DNA of 64,000 bases, from NCBI GenBank assembly GCA_037127255.1, contig JBANSL010000002.1, positions 3,888,001 to 3,952,000 of the forward strand, given 5' to 3'. The translations under genes were made by a program, and so were the position numbers. The DNA comes from Persicaria tinctoria. Lineage: Eukaryota; Streptophyta; Magnoliopsida; Caryophyllales; Polygonaceae. This document shows, piece by piece, positions 21,801 to 32,380 of this stretch. Under the pieces are notes generated by a model. That model searched no databases. It had not been told where the DNA came from and worked only from the letters and a program-made list of their open reading frames with translations. Position 1 is the first letter of the stretch. Every line of letters starts with the position of its first letter.

Positions 21801-24211
21801 CTTTTTTTTTCTTATGGCTACAAATGACCCCTGAACTTGTACTTGAAGATTCATAGTGGGGAAAAAAGTTACAGGATCCTTACCCTGATTTGGTAGAACT
21901 GGTATAGGTGATGCTGCAACAGATCCTTGAACAGATGAAGAGGCAGCTGCTGCATTTGCCATCCAACCCGCTAATGTGGGATTAGTAGAAGCAGAAGCAG
22001 CAGCAGGTTGAAACGGCTGGACATATAATGGCATAATATAAGATTACCCGTTCATATTGTTATATGCTTCACTATAAAGTTATTTACAAGATAAAAACCA
22101 ATCAGCTGCAGCAGAAAAAACAAACAAAGATGAGGGACATACACCATGAGCTCCAAGAGGTGTATAAGCAGCAGGTTTCATCACTGCAGCAACTGGAAGT
22201 GTTACAGGTGTAGGAGAAACTGCGCCATTGGGAGGACTGCATGTATGATCAGTGAATAGAGTTCTAATGTCTGGATTTGGTCTAGGATTCTTACACAACT
22301 GATGCTGCCAGTTCAAGCTGCATGTTTCATAAAATCAATGAGGATACAATTCTGGATGGATAATCTTCTTACTATTTCAACATGCTAAGCATGTCCATCA
22401 ATGCATTCGTGAGATCTTAGTACAAGAAGCATAGGTTGATGACAGTGACTTTAAATTGCATAAGGATGATATATTAAAATATACTGAGATTAAGATTCAA
22501 TTCTTATTACACCCATTGGAATCAGAAAGATATATGAAGATTGTAGTCCTTAGTTCAAAAAAAATAGATACAAGCCACAGTTCCATTTAATAATACAGAT
22601 AGAAATCCAAATACAAACAATATATTATGAACAAATGAATTTTTTTCGTGAAATAAGGCAACTAATCACAATGCAAAATAGGCCCACGTATACAAGTGAG
22701 TGAAGTGACACAAGTTTTGTGAAGGGTGACCAATTTGTGCAAAAGGCCCATCATAAATTTTTTACTGAAGTTTTTGAGCAAATTCTAGAAAGAAACAAGA
22801 CCAGTACTAAAATAGTTAAAACGTGTATCCAACATATAGTAACTCAACCTTTGATTGATCAATGTACGCAATCTTGATGCCCTTAGAGAGGGGAAGACAA
22901 GCTTGTCCCTGAAAAGGGGATTTGCTTCAATCAACTTTTTTAGCTCTACTAACATTATGCTACGAGCAGTCTTTGTGTCCCCATACTTGGAGAGTTGCTC
23001 ATTTTCCCTGGAATAGAAAGAATGATCAGATTTTTCCTCAGCAATGACAAATTGACAACACATGTCTTTTAGTGTAGGAGCAGCTAAATGGGTTATTGGA
23101 TAACCCAAAAAGAAAAAGAGGAAGAGCTGGAAATCAACTTTCACAAATTTCAGTTGAATTGATCTTGTGCAATCTATTTATCTCAAAATCTCTACAGGTA
23201 ACAGAAATTCTGGTTACTTTAATCAAAGCAATTCAAATTTAACCGATCTTTGCCAAGACAATTACTAGTCACTAGCTTTGAATTCCAGTGAAATGAGCAT
23301 TTCCATTTCTAAGACAAATTAAACAGACATACACATACCTGAAATTGGTCAAAGTCAGTAGCTGAGTAATTTCCTTGTACAACTCTTCATTAAATGTTGA
23401 GAACACTTTCAAGTCACCCACAAGTATCTCAACAGCCTTAGGCTTATCTTGCCTGAAATTTAAATGGAAACCAAGAAGAAGAAAAACTTTAACAGGCTTG
23501 ATCATAGCAAAATTCAAAGCAATCCCCGCAAAAGTAATTAAGAGCAAGCAATTTAAGCAGAATCAAACATACTTATCCAGAGCTTCAAGATACTTTTGCT
23601 TCCTTATCTCGAAGAATATCTTCATGGAGTATCTGTTATCGTCCACCTTAGTGAATCCGGATAAGTACTTCTCAACTTCATCCCATTCGCCTGCTTGAAC
23701 TTTCTCCTCGAAATGTTTCATGTTGAAGAAAAACCCGGATTCTTGCTCAAGCCTACCGAACGGGGGAAACTTAATAGTCATTTTGAAAAACGTAAACTAA
23801 TTTCCAGAAGAAATAAGCCAGAATCAAAGAACATATACGACTTTTTCAGGGGAACAGTGACATGCAAATCAAATTCCGGCGCTGAATCCAACATTTTAAA
23901 ACTAATTCAAGTTTAGTCTAAACCGCAATGATGTAAACTATTTCAGGAGCCGTAAATTTCGAAGCCTAAAAAGGAAAATTCACAAGAAGAAACTTCCCCT
24001 GGCCCCTTTGTGTTTCATATATCGTTCCAAAAAAGGGAAAAAAAAAAAAAGGTCAGCTGCTGTGGATGACGGTCAAACTTCGTCGGCAGAAATTCCGAGA
24101 GCTGCTAAGAAAGGGGGAAGGAGGAACTCACCTGTGAACAGACTCCTTGAATTTCTCCTCGTCAAGGAATTGAAGTATCAAGAACACCAATTCTCTGCTT
24201 AACGAAGACAT
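15810..24211 (-). CDS. TPR2: TOPLESS-related transcriptional co-repressor (TPR2/TPR3-type)
   Basis: A Groucho/Tup1-type nuclear co-repressor that binds EAR motifs (LxLxL) in Aux/IAA, JAZ/NINJA and other repressors and recruits histone deacetylases. Exons (minus): 24211-24132, 23752-23573, 23452-23339, 23007-22849, 22317-22143, 22016-21894, 21277-21162, 21061-20926, 20855-20746, 20645-20579, 20496-20423, 20341-20246, 19132-19040, 18775-18658, 18538-18298, 18194-18027, 17889-17734, 17649-17539, 17430-17251, 17152-17034, 16931-16836, 16555-16373, 16296-16121 and 16023-15810, giving 3285 nt or 1094 aa. LisH is in exon 1 (MSSLSRELVFLILQFLDEEK), CTLH/CRA in exons 2-4, a Pro/Ala-rich linker in exons 5-7 (LNPDHEQLMKRLRPA), and two WD40 propellers follow (DFHPSHHMLL, GHEAPVYSICPH, FMPPPPASTFLAFHPQDNN, AHPQEPNQF). 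Exon 5 ends at the GTATGT donor, which keeps frame. The linker between exons 16 and 17 is shorter than usual. Intron 12 carries a transposon nest. I chose the TPR2/TPR3 subgroup from the linker wording; the exact ortholog is less sure. Confidence 0.92.
19594..20033. mobile_element. Stowaway-like MITE nested in the hAT element
   Basis: The left end TACTCCATCTGTTTAC and the right end ATGGATGAGTA are imperfect inverted repeats. Inside them, AAATGTTGTTTACTATTCAT pairs with ATAAATAGTAAATGACATTT. Without the SINE the element is about 230 bp, normal for Stowaway. Confidence 0.7.
19693..19885 (+). mobile_element. SINE with a 5S rRNA-derived head
   Basis: Positions 19693-19788 are almost identical to plant 5S rRNA from about nucleotide 25 to the end. 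They keep the internal polymerase III control regions (GAAGTTAAGCGTGCTT and GGATGGGTGACCTCC). The following roughly 97 bp (to ATTTACTGGGTAGTTG) match the tail family seen at 27976-28092 and resemble TTG-ended plant SINE tails. A perfect 16-bp duplication TTATATTATATATAAT (19677-19692 and 19886-19901) flanks the unit. So it is a retroposed element, not a piece of a 5S array. The first roughly 24 nt of 5S are missing. Confidence 0.85.
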
Positions 24212-24560
24212 TCTGCCTCAGATCTTAGCTGATTAGCGCTCGAAAACGGAGCCCGGTAGCGATATTCGACACGAACAACCAGAAATCACAGATCAAACAA
24301 CGCCGCGAGCTACAAATCAAGCAGATCAAACAAAGCGCTCTGTTCTCCGTCTAACAGCCTGAGAACGGTTCAAAGAGAGAGATTCAGGTGATTCAAGGAG
24401 CAAGGGAAAGCAAGGCAGTAATTGCATTTAGGAACTCGAACTAATTTCTAGGGTTCTTAGTCCGACGGATTTCTAGGGTTTCAGACTCTGAATAGGGAGG
24501 CTGCGGAGGAGAGAGAGAGATTTATAGAGAGAAGATAAAGAGGAGAGAGACGATGACTTG
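24212..24560 (-). promoter_or_regulatory. 5' leader and proximal promoter of the TOPLESS-related gene
   Basis: The DNA directly upstream of the start codon is non-coding and rich in purine/pyrimidine tracts (GAGAGAGA near 24510-24550 on the plus strand), common in plant 5' leaders. No firm TATA box was identified. Confidence 0.4.
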
Positions 24561-24944
24561 TTCGATGCTTTTCGCAGAGTTCTCGTCTGGCCCCGCCCAC
24601 TTATCGCTTATCAGATTATCATTGATAAGCAGTTATGCTTATAACAATAACTATGATATGTGAATCAACTTATCACCGCTTCTCGTGATACGAGGGTGAA
24701 AGCCAGAAAGAAAGGTAAGGGTGGGGCCCACCGGGGGGCGGATTTGAAACCAGTAATCAAATTGGGTTGAATTTGGGTCCGTAACGCCTTTTGGCAACTT
24801 GCATGGTTGTACTTTCCCACTATATAGTGGAGTATAGCCTATAGGTGGAGGATCTCTCACTATCAACTTTCAAATTTGGACCCAAATAACCAAAACACTG
24901 GTATTCCCTTTTTTTCCCTTTTTTCCCTTTTTTTCTTTTCTTTT

Positions 24945-25205
24945 TGATGACAAAGAATCCACATGTGATTTCTGATGTCCCGCTGGCCTGCGGTGTAGCT
25001 GTTGGTAGCGTTTGGCTTCGTTCGTTCGTCTACGTCCGCATCTCGTCCGGATTAGTGAGGCTTGATTTCTCTTTGTAAAGCTCTTGTGCTTGTTTCTTAC
25101 ACCCTCGTTGTATTTTATCTTTTCTTGACGGTTTCCGTCTGCCGACTTATCGGCCTTCAAGGTCCAGGTTTGTCTGGTCTCGAATTATTTCCTTAAAAAA
25201 AAAAT
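24945..25205 (+). mobile_element. 5'-truncated LINE 3' tail
   Basis: The end CGACTTATCGGCC ... GTTTGTCTGGTCTCGAATT ... CCTT followed by a run of A resembles the 3' ends at 59341-59470 (minus) and 45430-45527. No coding part remains. The left boundary is approximate. Confidence 0.55.
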
Positions 25206-25435
25206 ATCGGTGGTAAATCCCGAGCACATGATCCAGTCAGTAAGGGCGATGTACTATTTACTAGGTAAATCGGTTTGCACCTACCGGCTCGACTCATTGG
25301 TAGAAAGTAAGACAAACCTTGGATTTTCACCTAAGAAAAAAGGGTATAGGCAGGGATCGAATCACCCGAGACCTTTTTACGACCCTCTTACTCCACACTG
25401 GGCCACCCCGACTAGAGTAGGTATTCCCTTTTAAA
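25206..25435 (-). mobile_element. tRNA-derived SINE, family 2 (minus-strand copy)
   Basis: Read on the minus strand it starts CTAGTCGGGGTGGCCC and has a B-box-like GGGTGATTCGATCCC. It then has a body shared with the plus-strand copy at 33352-33550 (AATCCAAGGTTTGTCTTAC against AATCCAAGATTTGTCTTGC). Confidence 0.6.
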
Positions 25436-26014
25436 ATGCACTTTAAAAAGTTAAAAAAAAATATTTTTTTATTAATTGTATTTTCATTAAAAAAAACATT
25501 TTGACTTTTAACATGCATATATATGAAATTTCAATAAATCCTAGTCGGTTGTATGAAAATGGGATTCGTATAGAATTTATCTTATTTTTTATTAAAAGGT
25601 CGAGATTCACCATTTTAATACAAAAGTTTAGGTCAATCTGTGTGTATAGGATTTCGTCTATCTATATTTTTATTATGTTTTTGCTCCACAATCCAACGTG
25701 GGAGAAAGAATCCCAACAATATAAGGGTGTGTTAACACAATTTTAAGGTCTTTAAATTAGGCTATTTTTGGACTCCACGATGTATATTAATATAATGCAA
25801 TTATTTTATCTCCATTTATGTGATTATTTTATTAAATTACGATTTTACCTCGATTTTTATTTTTACAAACAAACGTTCACATAAAACGAGGCTAAATTAA
25901 ACAAGTTTGCATCAATATAATATATAGTCACTCGAACTCTACCCTATACATCCACACTTGTGCATGTTTGTAGAGACAAGCCCTGGACGATTTTCATGAA
26001 CAAATTCATGATGG

Positions 26015-26146
26015 GTGAAAAACTGATTTGGTAAGGAGTATCTTATAATCAATCACAAGTTGATGTAGTGGTTATGGGGCGAAAAACTGATTTGGTATAA
26101 GGAGTATCTTATAACCAATCACAAGTTGGTGTAGTGGTTATGGGGC
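26015..26146 (+). repeat. Tandem duplication of about 66 bp at a SINE start
   Basis: GAAAAACTGATTTGGTA ... GTAGTGGTTATGGGGC occurs twice in a row (about 26015-26080 and 26081-26146) with a few mismatches. The second copy continues into the complete SINE. Confidence 0.7.
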
Positions 26147-26301
26147 TACATCCCATGCCTCTAGGTTCGAAGTTCGAATCCCCGTGAAAACATGGAGACG
26201 CTTGTGAGTGGGAGGGTCAACCCCTTAAATGGGCATAAAGTAACCCGATCCAGATGTAGAGTGGGCTAAGCCCACTTGAACTGGAAAGGATAAAAAAAAA
26301 A
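26114..26301 (+). mobile_element. tRNA-derived SINE, family 1
   Basis: A-box-like TTGGTGTAGTGGTT and B-box-like GGTTCGAAGTTCGAATCCCC lie near the 5' end. A tRNA-unrelated body follows (GGGTCAACCCCTTAAATGGG ... GCCCACTTGAACTGG), then a poly(A) tail. The 11-bp duplication AGTATCTTATA stands at 26103-26113 and 26302-26312. A truncated copy lies in the CACTA element at 42871-43027. Confidence 0.8.
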
Positions 26302-27079
26302 AGTATCTTATAAGGATGTGGCACGAGATTAAGATATGTATTTGAGTATTTCATTTGCAAATATCACTATCCTTCATTTATGTTGAGATATCTAACCCCT
26401 TTTGAAAAAGGAAAACAAGAAAATCACCCAATTTTGAAGAATTTGCATCAACTACCTAACTTAGGTTCTATAGGCCCAATGGAATGAGTATTGGGCTGGA
26501 AAATAAAAAAAATGATAAAAAGAAAAAGCTGATGGGATTGATGATTTAACCCAAACTTAGCTTTTTAGATGGTTTGTTAAAGATTGAGATCAACTTGTCC
26601 AAGATCTCTCGAATTCCTTGTTACCACCTGAATTTAAAAACAAAATAAAAATAATTAAGTGTAACACCGGGTGTAACACATAAAGTGTTATAGGGGATAT
26701 CAATTGGAAATAAAGCATGCAAGATTTATTTTAGTTACACATCCATAATATTGATGATTTTTTAGAAAAGAAAAATTAGGGTTTAATTTTACAGATATTT
26801 TTTTCATCGTAATTTTTCGCCCCCTCAATCAACAACTTCATGATCCGCCACTGCCTACGGGTGGACAAGTTGGACTTGGATCGGTGGTTCAAAAATAAGG
26901 AGAGATTACCATGAAACATGTAGCCTATATTATTGGCATCTCACCCACAAGGGCCACAACCATACCATAACTTGAATGGACCATTCATATGTCATACTTA
27001 TAGTCCAGTCTTAAGATACATACCCAATTTTGCAACACATTTTCTTTCTGGTCTTTTTGATCAGATGGGTTTTTGAGGA

Positions 27080-29846
27080 CTAAACTGGACTATCAGGATG
27101 AACTTGGGGAAGAAAGGAAGGCAAAGCAGAAGAGTGGAAGAACAAGCAAATGGCTGAGATGTCGTCCATGGCGATGCCCCGCCTCTTCCGCTTCCATGCC
27201 TGCGCAGCGTGCTTCACTAGCCGCTCAGCGGCCTTGGCTCTGTTGCAGGTTGATGCAACGATTTGGACGGCTTCTTGGTTGGATACTACATCCCACACCT
27301 AACAACACAAGCAAAAAAATCGTCAGTCCTTGCACTTTTTTTCAAAAGAAAATTACGAAGGAATCGATAAAGTCTCGTACCCCATCAGTTGCGATGATCA
27401 AGAACTGGTCTTTGTTGCTTATATTTCTGAGGGTAACGTCGGGCTCTGATATCAAACCGAAGTTCTTGGCACAATAGTCCCCGAACGCTCTTGACATTGC
27501 CAGCCCTGGTGACTCCTGGTGTGGGAGCCATACCCTGTGTACTCCAGGCTCGTCGCGTAGGCAAGACACTCTCCCATTGCATTGGGTTATACGCTCCGCC
27601 TCCTCTGCTCAAACAAGCAATGCTGACAACTTAGTGGTCTCCTTCATTGTGATAAGGAAAACTGAATTCAAGTAGAGAAGTCAGTTAACTTACCAGGCAG
27701 ATTGGGCTTGAAGTCGACAGTGAGCTGAATGGCTACTAAACTACCATCATCCGACGTGGTAGCCAGAACAGCACGCGAATCGCCAACATTTGCTACAATC
27801 ATTTTTTCACCCTGAAATGAAGCCAAACTGGGTTGTGAATTAAGCATACTAAGGGGAGAAAAGATACTAGTTGAGTTAAAAATCGTAAAGTTCTTGTTAT
27901 TGTGAATCAAGCAAACTGGGTTCAGAGGATCCTCTAGTACCCGAACCAGATGTAGGCGGCCTATGGACTAGATGTCCAACAACAACAACAACATCCCAGT
28001 ATATCCCGCAATTAAGTAGGGTCTGGGGTTAAGATGTACGCACTCTGTCCCCGAAGGACTCGAGAGAGAGTGTTTCCAAAAGACCCAGAACGAAAAATTA
28101 ACAATCATAAAGACCACAAGTGTAATAGTGGAGATCTACGTGGGAATCACTAGCTCTTACAAAAGCACAAAAGCTCATACCCAAAAGGCAAACACTATTA
28201 AACATGACTGTGAACAAAAGGTATATATACATATACCTACTCAAAGACAAGTGATGTTCCTACCCTTAAGTATAAGACATGGACAGCAAAAGCCCTCAGT
28301 TCTTCAAAACAAGCTTTAAATTAATCTTTAAATGATGAGCATAATATACTTAATTTGTCCTGCTAAGGGATGCTAACCACAAGATTGATTTCAGTGCTTG
28401 CTTACGTTGGAGGACCCAACCAGAAGAATACAACACGGTAGATTATAAAGTAGATTATCTTCAATAATTAAGTATCAAAACTCTCTTTAACCACTTAAAA
28501 TATTCTCCTCATATGCATTTGAATCTCTTAATCAAATACCGACCTCAATAATTCCACAGGTTCGACCTATGAATTGTGATCAAAGCACAACGACCAGATG
28601 GTCCCGGCCTGAATTTATACTCTTGCAGCGAATTACATTAACTGAATGAATCATCAACCTAAGTTATTGGTGGCCTTTACCCGAACCTTACTTACACGAC
28701 CTAAGGTGTTTTTAAGATCTGGCACAGTGCCTACTCGTCGAAAGGAACATCCTGTGTAGTGGTCCCAACTCCCAAGTGAATGATGGCCTCCCAATAAAAA
28801 TATCAGCTGTCTGGCAACTAAGTGATTGGAAACCAGTGGCCAATATATAACTTGTGAACTACTTTTATCCTCCTAGCTAAAAACTTTGGCATCCATAGTT
28901 TGATCAGATGACCTTTACAAATTAATCTCTTACTCCATGTTCAGATTTCTTGAACAAAAATATATGTGCTAATATCTCAAAGATTCAGCTTTAGAGCGGG
29001 TTTGGGAGAGAAGTTTTTAGTTTGTGAAGCGGGGGTTGACATGGTAGCGTTTAGCATTTCAACTAACATGCTCTCAGTATCTTGAATTTCTTGTGCAATC
29101 AATAACAAATGAGATAAATAAAAGTATGTTCATTAGACTAATTTTTCAGCTTATAATCATAGAGGAAACAAGAATTTTACCTGTCGGACAACAGACAGCG
29201 CAGTGGTACCACTGTAGACGGCATCAATCTTGCGGTGGTGCTCAAGGTCTTGATCCACAGCAGCACAGGCCTTCAAGTAGGAGTGCTTCCATATGTTGAA
29301 CCAGTTCAGCTTCTTATCATCATCCTCCGGGTCTAAGTCAAGATCAAGCGCGACCTCAGCAAGCGTCTCTTGCCAAGCCTGTAGCAAAGAAGAGGGCATT
29401 GATTGACTGACCGTCTTCGCCACATAGTGGCCCCATGGACCATGCCCATCAAAGATCCCGCAGAATATCATGTCTGGTTGACACCCAAACTCCTATGATT
29501 CATCAAAAACCAACCAATATAAGAAAACACATATCCCTTAATTAACAATCAGATTGAAACACATAAAAAGGGATTGGGATTTTACCTCCCAAACAATGCA
29601 ACAGTCTTGACAGATACCTTTCTGGCCCCTCTTCAAGTAGACAGAGGCGAAATTGTTGGATCCTTCGGCATTAACGAAGCCAGAAGATTTGAGGATCAAG
29701 TCATTCTTCTTTGCCTCTTTGACCATGTCTTCCACAGGCTCTCTTCCATGGGTCTTAGTACTACCATAGCCACCTCCTGAATGCTTGCCTTTCTTGATCG
29801 AGAACGACCTCGCGAGGCCATTAAACATGGTTGACAGGTGACCCAT
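27080..29846 (-). CDS. Protein phosphatase 2C, clade-E-like (PP2C33/PP2C73/EGR type)
   Basis: A metal-dependent Ser/Thr phosphatase. Coding exons on the minus strand are 29846-29586, 29492-29181, 27811-27694, 27604-27381 and 27298-27080, in all 1134 nt or 377 aa. The N-terminus MGHLSTMFNGLARSFSIKKG is typical of the clade and has a glycine at position 2 suited to N-myristoylation, so plasma-membrane attachment is likely. PP2C motifs in order are QDCCIVWE, FCGIFDGHGPWGHYVAK, SGTTALSVV, VANVGDSRAVLAT, GVHRVWLPHQESPGLAMSR, RAFGDYC, IATDGVWDVVSNQEAV and DDISAICLF, so the metal-binding aspartates appear intact. An oddity is GICQDCC where I expect an Asn before QD. The C-terminus (HSSALPSFLPQVHPDSPV) is short. 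Arabidopsis relatives restrain growth under drought; the role here is inferred. Intron 2 is about 1.37 kb and holds a SINE tail. The gene lies between the TOPLESS-related gene and a transposon-rich region. Confidence 0.92.
27976..28092 (-). mobile_element. SINE tail with (TTG)n end in PP2C intron 2
   Basis: On the minus strand it reads GGAAACACTCTCTCTCGAGT, then a segment with AGAGTGCGTACATC and CTTAATTGCGGGATATACTG, then five TTG units (CAACAACAACAAC on the plus strand at 27977). The body matches the 3' half of the 5S-headed SINE at 19789-19885. The 5' head is absent here. Confidence 0.7.
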
Positions 29847-29853
29847 AAGCACC

Positions 29854-30573
29854 TACAAACCCACCAAATCAAGCCAATTTAATCATTTCACATGCCTGAT
29901 AGCTCTGTCTAGGTCTCTCAAAATCACAAGTAGATGAGATATTCATGCGCATTTCATATGTATGAACTTTGATCAAATATTCAAAGTGGTTGAATCCGGA
30001 ATTCATCAACAACTTTGATACTGATTCTGGGAGATTAAAAACAAAACAGGAAGCTGCTGAATTGAAACAGTAAGTCTAAATTTCCATGTGATTAAAATGG
30101 TCTTTTTCCCAACCACAGTGGATCTTTCCAACAAAGGAAATTCATAATACCTTTGCTTAACTTAGCAATCAACCTTGTTTCATCGGAAGATATCAACAAA
30201 GGAATTATGAAAATCAAAATTGAGAGCAATCCCTAAAAATTAAAATTGGGCAAAAATTACCAAAATTTTGTTCTTCCAAGCACAAAACTCTGAGGTTGAA
30301 ATTTAGCCAATCATCTGATGAAGCTGCTATATGAATTGAGATAACTGTTTTTTAATTATTTTTTAAAAACAAAAGGTAGCCAGAAGCAACAGATGGTATC
30401 ATCAATTGAATTGTATAATAAACACAGTCGTCAGATGAGCCAATAGAACACGTAATACGCCATCGATGAACGGTCCCGCGGAACACAGAAACACATTAAA
30501 GAAACAGGAATCAAACTTTAGCACGGGAACCAAACAATAGCGACAACTGAAATAGGGATTTGGAAGAGACCTT
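29854..30573 (-). other. Probable 5'-UTR intron of the PP2C gene
   Basis: TTTGTAG followed by GTGCTTATGGGTC places a good splice acceptor 7 bp upstream of the ATG. CACAAAAG followed by GTCTCT gives a donor near 30573. The DNA upstream (30574-30770) contains a GA-rich leader (30750-30768). I infer a leader exon there; transcript data would decide. Confidence 0.45.
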
Positions 30574-30918
30574 TTGTGTTTCCCCCCTTTTTCTCTCAAT
30601 CTGAATTGTTGCCGTGTGGCTATCAGATGTGAGACGCCGGAAATCAAGAGTTACGCCGGAATGTGAAGTAGTCGCCGGGAAGTGATGGAAAGAAGCTGAT
30701 CCATTTCCCGCTTTCTCCTCCTCTCCGAATCTCCGCTACCGCTAGCTTGAAGAGAGAGAGAGAGAGAGGTGGGAGGAAGTATATAGGAAAAAGCTACTTG
30801 GAAAGAAAAGTAGATTTTGCTGCAAATGAATAATAGACCCGTTAACAGACTTTATAACTTCATACTATATTATATTATATACTTTTTATTTTATTTTATC
30901 CACATACCACTTATACTA

Positions 30919-31673
30919 GAATTTTTTTTCAAAATATTAAAAAAAAAAAATAATTACAAAAATATTCACACTTTAAAACTGTTTACGAAAATATTCATTT
31001 TTGTCAGATCGGGCAGAAAAACGCGGTATGAGACCGCGTTTTATGTTGCTAATTTTATTTCCGAATGAAATGGAATTTTTTTGATTTTTTTACACTAGAC
31101 ACGCGGTTTCAAACCGCTTTTTTTTTTTTTTTTTTTTTTGGAAATTGAAAACAGGAGGAGGAAGGAGAACGGAGAGGAAGGAGGGTCGCCGGAAATAAAA
31201 AGGAGAACGGGGAGGGAGGGTGCTGGGCCGCCGGTCTCAGACACGGGAAGAGGCCGAATAGGCCACCGGAGGAGGGACGGCAGAGGAGGAAGGAGAACGG
31301 GGAGGGAGGGCGCTGGGTTGCCGGCGGTGGACGGGAGGAGGAAGGAGAACGGGGAGGGACGGAGGGAGGGCGCTGGGTAGCCGGCGGAGGAAGAAGGAGA
31401 ATGAGGAGAGGCCGAATTTCTCCCCTTCCACCGGATCTGAAAAAAAGGGACGAGACAGGCCGAATTCGAGATGCAATTCGAGCAATTGCGCGATCGTAAA
31501 GAGGCTATGAGATTCAATTCGAGCAATTTCGCAGGTGGTGGCCCGAGAGTCGCAAGCGGTGGTCGGTCGGAAGAGCCTCGGCGATGGGGCGCGGGGAGTC
31601 GCAGGCGGGAAGAGGCTAGGAGAAGGTGGTGGCGTGGCGGCTCGGGACTTGCAGGCCAGCTTGCAGCGCCTGT

Positions 31674-31705
<32 letters not shown>

Positions 31706-32111
31706 ATCCACCACCGGCAACCCAACGCCCTCCCTCCTTCCTCCTCCGTCGTCCCTCCTCCGGCGGCCTATTCGGCCTCTTCCCGTGTCTGAGACCGGCG
31801 GCCCAGCACCCTCCCTCCCCGTTCTCCTTTTTATTTCCGGCGACCCTCCTTCCTCTCCGTTCTCCTTCCTCCTCCTGTTTTCAATTTACAAAAAAAAAAA
31901 AACAAGACACGCGGTTTGAAACCACGTATCTAGTGTAAAAAAATAAAAAAATTCCCATTTCATTCGGAAATAAAATTAGTAACATAAAACGCGGTCTCAG
32001 ACCGCGTTTTTCTGTCCGGTATGACAAAAATGAATATTTTCGTAAATAGTTTTAAAGTGTGAATATTTTTGTAATTATTTATTTATTTTTGAATATTTTG
32101 AAAAAAAATTC
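30919..32111. mobile_element. Long-TIR MULE-type element, copy 1, with GC-rich cargo
   Basis: A perfect 9-bp duplication CTTATACTA (30910-30918 and 32112-32120) flanks terminal inverted repeats of about 200 bp beginning GAATTTTTTTTCAAAATATT. Each arm carries the palindrome ACGCGGTCTCAGACCGCGT or a variant (left 31022-31041, right 31988-32008) and a second CG-rich motif, ACACGCGGTTTGAAACC. The GC-rich interior (31140-31880) is itself largely an inverted repeat around a unique centre and ends in poly(T)/poly(A) runs. It shows Pro/Arg-rich open frames on both strands but no transposase. The 9-bp duplication and long TIRs indicate Mutator superfamily. Confidence 0.8.
31675..31705 (+). repeat. 31-bp poly(C) run inside MULE copy 1
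   Basis: An uninterrupted run of 31 C. Runs of 11 C (2577-2587) and 16 C (5729-5744) occur in the LINE. Confidence 0.9.
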
Positions 32112-32198
32112 CTTATACTATTTTGTATTATTTTTTTAGTGGTCAAGACACTACTTATGTGTGATTATGCCAGGTTGAAATTGGAGCAAAGTTGGAGT

Positions 32199-32354
32199 TA
32201 GTTGTGAAAAAAAATTATATTATTACTATTTTTGCCTTAAAATTGAATTTATTATCCATTTTTAAAATTTAATCAAAAAATTATATAAATAGAATAGTAA
32301 ATAATCCCAATTTTAAGGCGAAAATAGTAATAATATAATTTTCTTTCACAACTA
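32199..32354. mobile_element. Short hairpin MITE
   Basis: TAGTTGTGAAA followed by an AT-rich arm pairs with the matching arm ending TTTCACAACTA. The arms cover nearly all of the roughly 155 bp, so the single strand folds into one long hairpin. TA at each end suggests a mariner/Stowaway-type origin. Confidence 0.6.
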
Positions 32355-32380
32355 AATCTAACCATGGATAATAAATTGGG

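Larger units (their letters stand above)
24561..27079. other. Intergenic region with several short retroposons
   Basis: No host gene is visible. It holds a LINE tail ending near 25205, two tRNA-derived SINE copies, a 66-bp tandem duplication and AT-rich spacer. The part from about 26880 to 27079 is probably the 3' flank of the PP2C gene. Confidence 0.6.

Noticed and set aside
22016..22143. A frameshift between exons 5 and 6 of the TOPLESS-related gene
   Set aside because: The first donor I tried (after CATG) broke the frame. The GTATGT donor two bases further on restores it (LGAHG-PFQP), so there is no lesion.
31138..31938. Pro/Arg-rich proteins encoded in MULE copy 1
   Set aside because: Open frames occur on both strands over the same GC-rich inverted repeat and the poly(C) run. 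This is a composition effect, and no domain is recognisable.
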